Both the position numbers and the translations under genes were made by a program. Positions 7,624-13,048 of a stretch of 13,048 nt of DNA are shown here, piece after piece. The stretch comes from Acetobacteraceae bacterium (GTDB lineage: Bacteria > Pseudomonadota > Alphaproteobacteria > Acetobacterales > Acetobacteraceae), in contig DAICYU010000056.1 of assembly GCA_027311485.1 (NCBI GenBank), forward strand, positions 1 through 13,048, written 5' to 3'. Position 1 is the stretch's first letter, and the number at the start of each line of letters is the position of its first letter. Under the pieces are notes generated by a model that ran no database searches, was not told the DNA's origin, and was given only the letters and a program-made list of their open reading frames with translations.

Positions 7624-8960
7624 GGCGACGCTCCCCTCGCCCCGTCCATCGCCGCTACAAGGCTGCGCAGACCGTCGCTGATGCGCACCGGGACGCAACC
7701 CGGCTCCAGCCGCCGCAGGGCCGCAGGCAATTGCGCCAGACAGGCCGCCGCGTGCGCCCGTGCATCGGTCAGATCGGGCAGGCCATCCACCCGCTTGCCA
7801 TGGCGCAGCGCCGGTTGCAGAAGCGGCTGTCCGGCCAGTGGTTCATCGGCCAGGCCGATGACGTCCGCTGCAATGCACCCGTCAGCGCCATAGTGCCGCC
7901 AGACCTGCTTGCGCCCCGGCCACGTTGCCTTGCCTTCACTCAGCTTGCGCCTGGGACGGCCGGCATATTCCTGCAGCTTGTAGGCACAATCGAGGGCCGG
8001 GGCATCGGCGGCGGTGGTCAGGCTCGTACCGACCCCGAAACCGTCGATCGGCGCGCCGCTGCGGCACAGGGCTGCCAGGCTGTCCTCATCCAGGCCGCCA
8101 CTGGCAAAGATCCGGATGCGATTCAGCCCGGCCGCATCCAGGATTGCCCGCACGGCGCGGGCATGGGCCTGCAGATCGCCACTGTCCAGCCGGACGGCCT
8201 CAATCGTGATGCCCCGGGCACTCAAACGGGGCGCAAGGCCGGCCACGATCGCGGCACCCCGTTCGGTATCATATGTATCGATCAGCAGGGTCAGCCCGCG
8301 CGGGCGGGCGGTGGCAAAATGCTCAAACGCCGTCGCTTCGTCGTCATGGGCCTGAATGAAGGAATGCGCCATGGTGCCGACGACGGGAATGCCGAAATCC
8401 CGGCACGCCAGCACCGTGGCGGAACCGGCAAACCCGGCCAGATAGGCTGCACGCGCCGCAAGCAAGCCGGCTTCCGCGCCATGCGCCCGCCGGAGGCCGA
8501 AATCGACCAGTTGCTTGCCTGGTGCCGCCAGTGTCATTCGGGCCGCCTTGGACGCCACCACTGTCTGGAAGTGGATCAGGTTCACCAACCTGGTTTCAAC
8601 CAGTTGTGCCTGCGGCAAAGGCGCCACGACGCGCAGGATCGGTTCGTCCGGGAAAAACATTGTTCCTTCCGGCATGGCATCGACATCGCCGGTGAAGCGC
8701 AGTTCGGCCAGACGCTCCACAAAGTCCGGAGCGAACATGTTGCTGTCGTGCAGCCACATCAACTCATCCGCGGTGAACCGCATGGCCTCCAGGAACTGGA
8801 CCGCCTGTTCCAGGCCGGCGGCCATGAGGAACCCACGCCGCGGCGGCAGCTTGCGGACAAACAGCTCAAATACCGCCGTTTCTGCCATGCCATGTGCGGC
8901 ATAAGCCTCCAGCATGGAAAGCTCATACAAGTCGGTCAGCAGCAGGCTTTGCTCAAGCAT
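7620..8960 (-). CDS. pncB: Nicotinate phosphoribosyltransferase
   Basis: Joins nicotinate and PRPP to give nicotinate mononucleotide, the entry step of NAD salvage (Preiss-Handler route), with ATP hydrolysis. The protein has 446 residues. Family motifs: TDLYELSM (9-16), DFGLRRAHG (153-161), GTMAHSFIQ (195-203) with the candidate phosphorylated His199, DTYDT (228-232), RLDSGDL (257-263), FASGGLDE (285-292), GVGTSL (309-314) and KLSEGK (339-344). The N-terminal motif requires a start near 8960, where ATG follows a possible TTG, yet no Shine-Dalgarno site is visible upstream. A perfect FNR/FixK box is centred about 40 nt before this ATG. The 3' end overlaps the next gene by 4 nt. M. tuberculosis PncB2 (Rv0573c) is the hypoxia-linked counterpart in a comparable gene set. 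Confidence 0.93.
   Translation of the reverse strand: MLEQSLLLTDLYELSMLEAYAAHGMAETAVFELFVRKLPPRRGFLMAAGLEQAVQFLEAMRFTADELMWLHDSNMFAPDFVERLAELRFTGDVDAMPEGTMFFPDEPILRVVAPLPQAQLVETRLVNLIHFQTVVASKAARMTLAAPGKQLVDFGLRRAHGAEAGLLAARAAYLAGFAGSATVLACRDFGIPVVGTMAHSFIQAHDDEATAFEHFATARPRGLTLLIDTYDTERGAAIVAGLAPRLSARGITIEAVRLDSGDLQAHARAVRAILDAAGLNRIRIFASGGLDEDSLAALCRSGAPIDGFGVGTSLTTAADAPALDCAYKLQEYAGRPRRKLSEGKATWPGRKQVWRHYGADGCIAADVIGLADEPLAGQPLLQPALRHGKRVDGLPDLTDARAHAAACLAQLPAALRRLEPGCVPVRISDGLRSLVAAMDGARGASP
7631..7637 (-). promoter_or_regulatory. Ribosome binding site for the GTG start at 7623
   Basis: AGGGGAG on the minus strand, 7 nt before the GTG that overlaps the pncB stop as GTGA. It lies inside the last codons of pncB and decides this start over upstream in-frame codons. 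Confidence 0.7.
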
Positions 8961-8966
8961 CAAAGA

Positions 8967-8972
8967 AGAATG
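8967..8972 (-). promoter_or_regulatory. Candidate -10 element of the pncB promoter
   Basis: CATTCT on the minus strand, starting 28.5 nt from the centre of the FNR/FixK box at 8994-9007. The same hexamer lies at nearly the same spacing before the BON gene. It would put transcription start at or within a base or two of the pncB ATG. Confidence 0.45.
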
Positions 8973-8993
8973 AGAGAAATTCGGATCTCAACG

Positions 8994-9007
8994 TTGATTC
9001 TCATCAA
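8994..9007. promoter_or_regulatory. Perfect FNR/FixK-type operator in the pncB / DUF2934 divergent region
   Basis: TTGATTCTCATCAA is an exact match to the FNR consensus TTGAT-N4-ATCAA; the palindrome extends to 7-bp arms (CGTTGAT / ATCAACG, 8992-9009). It is centred 40.5 nt before the pncB ATG, the class II activator position if transcription begins at the start codon. It could in principle also affect the divergent DUF2934 gene, about 190 nt away. Confidence 0.8.
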
Positions 9008-9064
9008 CGGCCGAGACCCCGTATCCAGGCGTGGTCATGGCGGAGCCATGCCGGCCACCCAGTA

Positions 9065-9078
9065 CTGAGACAGGTCAA
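9065..9078 (+). promoter_or_regulatory. Degenerate FNR/FixK-like half-matching box before the DUF2934 gene
   Basis: CTGAGACAGGTCAA keeps seven of the eight core bases of TTGA-N6-TCAA. Its centre lies 27.5 nt before the TATAAT at 9099-9104, close to the spacing seen at the better boxes. It is weak alone and supported mainly by the parallel with its neighbours. Confidence 0.35.
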
Positions 9079-9098
9079 TGCAACGGCGGCACAGGCGA

Positions 9099-9104
9099 TA
9101 TAAT
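9099..9104 (+). promoter_or_regulatory. -10 element (TATAAT) of the DUF2934 gene promoter
   Basis: A consensus TATAAT in otherwise GC-rich DNA, about 92 nt before the ATG at 9196. No good TTGACA-like -35 is visible at 16-18 nt, which fits dependence on an activator. Confidence 0.5.
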
Positions 9105-9195
9105 GGCGCCAGGTCAAGTCGCAGGAAGATGATCGATGAAGCCGTCCGGCATCGTAACCTGTTGCGAAACGGACCATCCGAAAGGAGATTTCCAT

Positions 9196-9471
9196 ATGGA
9201 CCCTGCAAGCAGACAAACGCGTGAGGATATGATCCGCGAACTGATCGCCGCGCGGGCTTATGAAATGTGGGAGAATCAGGGGCGGTCGCACGGACGCGAT
9301 AGGCTTCACTGGCTGCAGGCGGAGCAGGAGATCATGAGCAGCCTGCCCCATGACGGCGCGCCGTCGGCTGGGATTAACGGTTCGGTCACCCAGGGCAGCC
9401 CCGACGTCCCGGCAAAACCCGCCCAGCGCACCAGGCGCCGCGCATCGGGCAAGGTGCGTCACGGCAAGTAG
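9196..9471 (+). CDS. Small DUF2934 domain protein
   Basis: A 91-residue protein of unknown function. Residues 12-46 hold the DUF2934 pattern: IRELIAARAYEMWENQGRSHG, then a short linker to HWLQAEQEI (38-46), with its conserved Y/W/G-R and W-x-x-A-E positions. The C-terminal third is low in complexity and ends in a basic tail rich in Lys and Arg (about 74-91), suggesting contact with nucleic acid or another acidic partner; this is inference. I chose the ATG at 9196 because AAGGAG lies 8 nt upstream (9182-9187); an in-frame ATG at 9136 has no comparable site and adds residues unlike the family. It has no signal peptide or membrane segment. Such genes often lie near stress and low-oxygen genes. 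Confidence 0.82.
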   Translation: MDPASRQTREDMIRELIAARAYEMWENQGRSHGRDRLHWLQAEQEIMSSLPHDGAPSAGINGSVTQGSPDVPAKPAQRTRRRASGKVRHGK

Positions 9472-9533
9472 TTCGTGAGACAAATCGAAGATGAAATAGA
9501 ATTTCGCGATCAGGGTCTCGAACATGGCCGCTC

Positions 9534-9547
9534 TTGACCTGCCTCAA
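9534..9547 (+). promoter_or_regulatory. FNR/FixK-like box before the BON gene
   Basis: TTGACCTGCCTCAA carries the complete core TTGA-N6-TCAA. Its centre (9540.5) would place transcription start near 9582, with CATTCT at 9570-9575 as -10 and a leader of about 30 nt before the GTG at 9612. Confidence 0.55.
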
Positions 9548-9569
9548 TGCCTTTGGCGCAAACAGTCGT

Positions 9570-9575
9570 CATTCT
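9570..9575 (+). promoter_or_regulatory. Candidate -10 element of the BON gene promoter
   Basis: CATTCT, starting 29.5 nt after the centre of the FNR/FixK-like box. It is identical to the hexamer proposed for pncB. Confidence 0.42.
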
Positions 9576-9598
9576 AGGGGGACAATAATCAAGCACCT

Positions 9599-9603
9599 GG
9601 AGG
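9599..9603 (+). promoter_or_regulatory. Ribosome binding site that sets the BON start
   Basis: GGAGG, 8 nt before the GTG at 9612. It is the best Shine-Dalgarno match in this intergenic stretch and argues against an upstream TTG start at 9534, which would lie inside the operator. Confidence 0.75.
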
Positions 9604-9611
9604 ATACCGGC

Positions 9612-10265
9612 GTGGACGACAAAGCTTTGCAGCATGCGGTGACCGAGGAACTGGAATGGGCGCCCCATGTAGACGCATCCCGTATTCAGGTGGCCGTTCA
9701 CGATGGCGTTGTGCACCTTTCGGGCCATGTCGCCAGCCTTACGGAAAAGAAGGCCGCCAACCGCACCATCTGGCATCTGGAAGGCGTGACGGGCGTGCGC
9801 GATGACATCGTGGTCCAGCCCGCCGAAGCCGATCGTCATGCCGACGAGGAACTATCCAGGCGTGCCAGACAGGTGCTGGACTGGGATGCCATCATTCCGG
9901 CATCACAAATCGGGGTTGCGACCGAAGGCGGCGTGATCACGCTGAGCGGAACCGTCGATGAGGCGTATCAGCGCGCCGAGGCGGAGCAGCGCGTGCAGCA
10001 TCTGGCCGGTGTCGTGCATGTCGAGAACAGGATCGTCATCCGCCCGCGGCCCGAGGTGACGGCTGAGGTAGGGAAGCATGTGCGGCGAGCTTTGGAACGC
10101 CATTCCGAACTCGATTCATCACGCATCGTGGTGGACGTGCAGGGCAGCAACGTGACGTTGTCCGGCAAGGTGCCGAGTTATACGCAGCGACGGATCGCCG
10201 AGAATGCCGCCTGGGCCGCCCCGGGTGTGGATGAGGTGATGGATCTGCTCCAGGTCAGCCCCTGA
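9612..10265 (+). CDS. Triple BON-domain protein, no signal peptide
   Basis: A 217-residue protein made almost entirely of three BON domains: about 4-68, 79-143 and 152-215. Each ends in a V-x-L-S-G-x-V strand-turn (VVHLSGHV at 33-40, VITLSGTV at 108-115, VTLSGKV at 181-187) followed by an Ala/Glu-rich helix and a final G-V-x-x-V segment. BON domains in OsmY-type proteins bind membranes or phospholipid and are linked to envelope stress, but those proteins carry an export signal; this one starts directly with VDDKALQHAV, so it should stay in the cytoplasm unless the start is wrong. The GTG start is set by GGAGG at 9599-9603. An FNR/FixK-like box lies upstream. The stop codon falls inside a short tandem repeat. 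Confidence 0.87.
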   Translation: MDDKALQHAVTEELEWAPHVDASRIQVAVHDGVVHLSGHVASLTEKKAANRTIWHLEGVTGVRDDIVVQPAEADRHADEELSRRARQVLDWDAIIPASQIGVATEGGVITLSGTVDEAYQRAEAEQRVQHLAGVVHVENRIVIRPRPEVTAEVGKHVRRALERHSELDSSRIVVDVQGSNVTLSGKVPSYTQRRIAENAAWAAPGVDEVMDLLQVSP

Positions 10266-10320
10266 CCGGGTTCAGCCCCTGACCGGGTTCAGTCATCTGG
10301 GGGTTCAGCCCTCAGGGGGG
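10255..10320. repeat. 17-bp tandem repeat at the end of the BON gene, with decayed further copies
   Basis: TCAGCCCCTGACCGGGT occurs twice in perfect tandem (10255-10271 and 10272-10288). It is followed by two shorter variants, each beginning TCAG and ending in a run of G or GGGT (10289-10304 and 10305-10320). The first copy contains the BON stop codon TGA (10263-10265). The rest of the 139-nt stretch between the BON and atpG genes shows no gene. Confidence 0.8.
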
Positions 10321-10332
10321 CAATCCTGAGGG
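10309..10332. terminator. Hairpin between convergent BON and atpG genes, possible terminator
   Basis: CCCTCAGG (10309-10316) and CCTGAGGG (10325-10332) form an 8-bp perfect stem around an 8-nt loop. There is no T-tract on either strand, so it is not a classic intrinsic terminator. Its place between convergent genes is the main argument. Confidence 0.35.
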
Positions 10333-10404
10333 GGCAATGCTCTGGGCGTGGGTTCAGCGCGCATGCCCGTCGGCGCCAGCGCGGCCAGGCATCATTGCAC
10401 CGCG

Positions 10405-11256
10405 TCAGCGTACGCTTCCCCCGGCGCTGCCGGCCAGTTCGACGACCTCGGCCGTGATTTCCTCCTGGCGGATCTGCCGTTCCAGCGCCTGCAGGTCGGA
10501 TAACATGTTATCCAGGCTCCCCTTGGCCGACAGCATGGTTGCGACCCGGGCTTCGTTTTCGGCTGCGAATGCCGTCAGCGCCGCCTCGCACAGTTCGGCG
10601 AAGATATATTCCTCTGCGAGGCGGGACAGCAGAACGGGTGGCGGCAATGTCGTCAGCGGCGCCTGACCGGATGGTGTCACGGCGAACCGGTGAAAGTCGA
10701 ACGGCAACAGGGAGCGGCGTTCGGCGACCACGCCCGTGCTGGCTGACCAGGTGGGCACGATCACGTCGACCCGATGGCCGGACTGTTCGGCCAGCCACGC
10801 ATACAACGCGTCGGCAGCCCGGCTGGCGAGTCCCGGAACCAGATTGGCATGCGGCACCATGGCCGCGTGCCACCAGGGCTGCAAACCGCGTTCATGGGCC
10901 AACGCATAACCGCGGGTGCCAATCAGGAACACGTCCCGCTGTCCTGCACCACCGCCCTGGCCCACGGCTTCCAGCATGCGGTCACTGAACGCCCCGGCGA
11001 AACCTTGCTCTGCCGTAAACACAATCGTGCCGTTCCGGCTGGAGTGGGTAACCGCCGGATTGTGGTTACCCGGAACCAGAGACAGCGCCTGGCCGATGGC
11101 ACGGGCAATCACCTCGGCATGCGCGCGTACACCCCGCAACAGGCCATGCGCTTGCTGAACCCGGCTCACGGATATCCCGCGCATCGCGGTCACGACCGTG
11201 CCAAGCTGGTGCACGTTGCCGATCCGCCGGGTTGTCTCAGCCAGACGTTCGGTCAT
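10405..11256 (-). CDS. atpG: F-type (N-ATPase) gamma subunit
   Basis: Central rotor stalk subunit, 283 residues, coupling the alpha/beta head to the c-ring. The N-terminal helix carries RRIGNVHQLGTVVTAMRGIS (about 10-29), matching the usual RRI-x-S-V-x-x-T-x-K-I-T-x-A-M region with the K/T positions altered. The C-terminal helix has ENEARVATMLSAKGSLDNML then RQEEITAEVVEL, the gamma signature. The middle is divergent compared with housekeeping gamma subunits. Its ATG overlaps the atpA TGA by 4 nt (ATGA). It is the last gene of the operon (b-alpha-gamma here), which fits the N-ATPase order, where atpA-atpG end the operon and the beta and epsilon genes lie at its head. Gene order and divergence, not a single motif, support the N-type call. 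Confidence 0.9.
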   Translation of the reverse strand: MTERLAETTRRIGNVHQLGTVVTAMRGISVSRVQQAHGLLRGVRAHAEVIARAIGQALSLVPGNHNPAVTHSSRNGTIVFTAEQGFAGAFSDRMLEAVGQGGGAGQRDVFLIGTRGYALAHERGLQPWWHAAMVPHANLVPGLASRAADALYAWLAEQSGHRVDVIVPTWSASTGVVAERRSLLPFDFHRFAVTPSGQAPLTTLPPPVLLSRLAEEYIFAELCEAALTAFAAENEARVATMLSAKGSLDNMLSDLQALERQIRQEEITAEVVELAGSAGGSVR

Positions 11257-12767
11257 GCGGCGCCGTCCGCATATGTCTGCGCAAGCGCATGAATGGCTGC
11301 GGCAAGCGTGGCGCTGCGCTCAGGGTCCAGCCGGCCGCTCGTTTCCACCGCCTGCACGGCCTCGCCGGCGTGCCCATCAAGCCAGGATGGCAGCGCCGCC
11401 CGAAACGCGGCGATCCGATCCGGCGGCACACTGTCCAACATGCCGTCCCGCAGGGCCACGGCCAGAGCCACCTCCTCCGCCAAGCGCAGCGGCGCGTACT
11501 GCGGCTGGGACAGCAACGCACGCAGCCGTCTGCCCCGGTCCAACTGCGCCTTCACATGCGCATCCGGTACCCCACCGAAGCGCGAAAACATCTCCAGTTC
11601 AAGGAACTGCGCGTAATCCAGCCGCATCGTCCCGGTGGCGGCGCGCAAGGCCGGGGCCTGGGTCTTGCCGCCGACGCGGCTGACGCTGGTGCCGATGTCG
11701 ATCGCCGGCTTCTGTCCTTCCTGGAACAACCGCGCGTTCATCACGAGTTGGCCGTCGGTGATCGAGATCAGATTGGTCGGAATATAGGCGCTCAGGTTGC
11801 CGGCGTCGGTTTCGGCGATTGGCAGCACACTCAGGGAACCGCCCCCCTTGTCCGCAGACAGCTTCGCGGCGCGCTCCAGAAGCCTGGCGTGCAGATAGAA
11901 TACGTCCGCAGGATAGGCTTCCCGGCCCGGCGGCTGGCGGGTCAGCAACGCGATCTCCCGATGCGTGGCGGCATGCTTGCTCAGATCGTCGATAACCAGC
12001 AGAACGTGTCCGCCACGGTCGCGAAAGTGTTCCGCCATCGTCATGGCGGCGAACGGGGCGATCCATTGCAACCCGGGTGAGGCCGTGGCCGCGGCGATGA
12101 CGAAGATGCATTGCTCGGGTGCGCCATGCGTGCGGATGGCATTGATCACGCGGGCGACGGTCGAGGATTTCTGGCCGACAGCGGCATACACGCAGATCAG
12201 ATCGGACGCGCGCTGATTGATGATCGTATCGACCGCGACAGCGGTCTTGCCGGTGCCACGATCACCGATGATCAGTTCACGCTGGCCGCGGCCAAGGGCA
12301 AACAAGGCGTCGATGGTCAGAATCCCGGTCTGCACCGGCTGTGTGACCAGATCACGTTCCACGATCGCGGGGGCCGGCGCGTCGATCGGCCGGGGCACGC
12401 CGTCGACGATGGGTGGACCACCATCCAGCGGACGGCCCAGCGGATCGACGACACGGCCCAGCAGGCCGGGTCCGGTCAAGGTGCGGACGACTTCGCCGCT
12501 GCCACGGACCTCATCCCCCGCCTTGACCGCCTCGGCATCATCCAACAGCACGCAGCCGATCAGATCGCGGTCGAGCGTTTGCGCAAAGCCCAGTTGCCCA
12601 TGCTGAAACCGCAGCACCTCATCCAGCCGGACGGACGCCAGCCCGGACACCATCGCGATACCGTCGGCGACTGTCTGAACATGGCCCCACGTCTCGATCG
12701 ACGGACCCAGCGACGCGCCGGCGACCCGTTCGGCCGCGTGCTCAAGCCACAGCGAGAGGATGGTCAT
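11253..12767 (-). CDS. atpA: F-type (N-ATPase) alpha subunit
   Basis: Non-catalytic nucleotide-binding subunit of the F1 head, 504 residues, the usual length. Motifs: GDRGTGKT P-loop (168-175), YAAVGQKSSTVARV (194-207), LLVIDDLSKHA (256-266) and SVSRVGG (361-367) holding the arginine finger Arg364. The beta-barrel region at about 25-95 and the C-terminal helical domain are both present, so the protein looks complete. The ATG at 12767 overlaps the end of the upstream b-subunit frame by 26 nt; GAGGAA lies about 11 nt upstream, a little far but usable. Lying between a b subunit with a delta-like tail and gamma, without a separate delta gene and without beta following gamma, it fits the N-ATPase operon rather than a housekeeping atpHAGDC cluster. 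Confidence 0.94.
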   Translation of the reverse strand: MTILSLWLEHAAERVAGASLGPSIETWGHVQTVADGIAMVSGLASVRLDEVLRFQHGQLGFAQTLDRDLIGCVLLDDAEAVKAGDEVRGSGEVVRTLTGPGLLGRVVDPLGRPLDGGPPIVDGVPRPIDAPAPAIVERDLVTQPVQTGILTIDALFALGRGQRELIIGDRGTGKTAVAVDTIINQRASDLICVYAAVGQKSSTVARVINAIRTHGAPEQCIFVIAAATASPGLQWIAPFAAMTMAEHFRDRGGHVLLVIDDLSKHAATHREIALLTRQPPGREAYPADVFYLHARLLERAAKLSADKGGGSLSVLPIAETDAGNLSAYIPTNLISITDGQLVMNARLFQEGQKPAIDIGTSVSRVGGKTQAPALRAATGTMRLDYAQFLELEMFSRFGGVPDAHVKAQLDRGRRLRALLSQPQYAPLRLAEEVALAVALRDGMLDSVPPDRIAAFRAALPSWLDGHAGEAVQAVETSGRLDPERSATLAAAIHALAQTYADGAA

Positions 12768-13048
12768 CGCGGCTCAATTCCTCAGCGATATGATCCAGAT
12801 CCGCGCGCCAGTTGTTGCGCAGCCTGGCATGCGACCCACGCAGCTCCGCCCCGGCGATCAATGACGGATCGGTGGCGAAGCGGACCGACAGGCCGTCCCC
12901 AAGGCGGCGGCGCAACATGTCGGCGCACAGCGCCTGCGCCGCGGGATCCAGCGCCGCCGCCGTCACCACCGCCAGGGTTTCGCCGGGGCTTGCCAGGTTG
13001 CGCAGTTCAGCCGCGGGCAGTGCAGCGAGCCAGGTATCGAGCGCCTGG
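12742..13048 (-). CDS. atpF: N-ATPase b subunit, delta-like C-terminal part (5' partial)
   Basis: The frame is open to the right edge, so only the last 101 residues are seen (beginning QALDTWLAALPAAELRNLAS at the edge, ending HPLAVA). An internal GTG at 12969 is not the start. The segment LSVRFATDPSLIAGAELRG followed by NNWRADLDHIAEEL resembles the C-terminal domain of F-type delta subunits, where a V-x-x-x-V-D-P-x-L-I-G-G motif precedes the last strands. It lies where atpF is expected, directly before atpA. Members of the N-ATPase family lack a separate delta gene and are reported to have a longer b subunit; the sequence agrees with this. The stalk helix and membrane anchor would lie beyond the window. 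Coupling to atpA is implied by the 26-nt overlap. Confidence 0.78.
   Translation of the reverse strand, partial: QALDTWLAALPAAELRNLASPGETLAVVTAAALDPAAQALCADMLRRRLGDGLSVRFATDPSLIAGAELRGSHARLRNNWRADLDHIAEELSRDDHPLAVA

Noticed and set aside
7624..7698. N-terminal extension of the phosphotransferase fusion to 7698
   Set aside because: It lies wholly inside pncB and lacks family similarity, while the GTGA overlap with a strong ribosome site marks 7623.
7566..9068. Long plus-strand open frame of 500 codons opposite pncB and the fusion gene
   Set aside because: It is antisense to two genes with clear family motifs, has a biased Arg/Gln/Pro-rich composition and matches no family I know. GC-rich codon use opens such frames by chance.
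9493..9505. Small hairpin GAAAT-AGA-ATTTC after the DUF2934 gene
   Set aside because: A 5-bp AT-rich stem with a 3-nt loop and no T-tract; expected by chance.
9534..9611. N-terminal extension of the BON protein from a TTG at 9534
   Set aside because: It would start inside the operator-like palindrome, has no ribosome site and adds residues unlike BON proteins; GGAGG before the GTG at 9612 is decisive.
11232..12080. Plus-strand open frame of 282 codons opposite atpA
   Set aside because: Antisense shadow of a strongly conserved ATPase alpha gene.

Overview
The window is a GC-rich stretch, tightly packed with genes, from a proteobacterium. FNR/FixK-type sites and an N-type ATPase suggest an alphaproteobacterium or a relative, but no rRNA or other phylogenetic marker is present, so this placement is tentative. 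I saw no tRNA, IS element or CRISPR array. Most of the window looks like an accessory low-oxygen or stress island rather than core chromosome.

Layout. (1) 2-3826, plus strand: the end of an RbbA-type fused ABC transporter (two ATPase domains plus a permease) and a second YhhJ-type permease, an export system that usually follows a HlyD-like adaptor gene. (2) 3853-8960, minus strand: two gene blocks. The promoter-distal block is alpha/beta hydrolase > phosphoribosyltransferase > PRPP synthetase (6135 down to 3853). The promoter-proximal block is nicotinate phosphoribosyltransferase > phosphotransferase/P-loop fusion (8960 down to 6199). Several genes overlap by 4 nt (ATGA or GTGA), which implies translational coupling. 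(3) 9196-10265, plus strand: a small DUF2934 protein and a triple-BON-domain protein without a signal peptide. (4) 10405-13048, minus strand: the end of an F-type ATPase operon (atpF end, atpA, atpG). Its gene order and its b subunit with a delta-like C-terminus match the N-ATPase (second, accessory) family.

The strongest unexplained signal is regulatory. The FNR/FixK/Crp-type core TTGA-N6-TCAA occurs three times by my hand scan, each time just upstream of a start codon: 8994-9007 (pncB; perfect TTGAT-N4-ATCAA), 6189-6202 (hydrolase operon) and 9534-9547 (BON gene). A one-mismatch copy lies at 9065-9078 before the DUF2934 gene. Each box sits about 27-30 nt from a plausible -10 element, which is the class II activator geometry. 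By rough estimate about 0.04 such cores are expected by chance in 13 kb at this base composition.

The controlled genes resemble a set known from the Mycobacterium tuberculosis DosR hypoxia/dormancy regulon: pncB2 (Rv0573c), a phosphoribosyltransferase-hydrolase fusion (Rv0571c) and a phosphotransferase/kinase fusion (Rv2004c). I infer a low-oxygen module that makes PRPP and feeds it to nicotinate salvage for NAD, together with a hydrolase/PRTase pair of unknown substrate, a kinase-like protein with a ruined P-loop, and stress-associated small proteins. The neighbouring N-ATPase may belong to the same low-energy programme; its own promoter lies outside the window.
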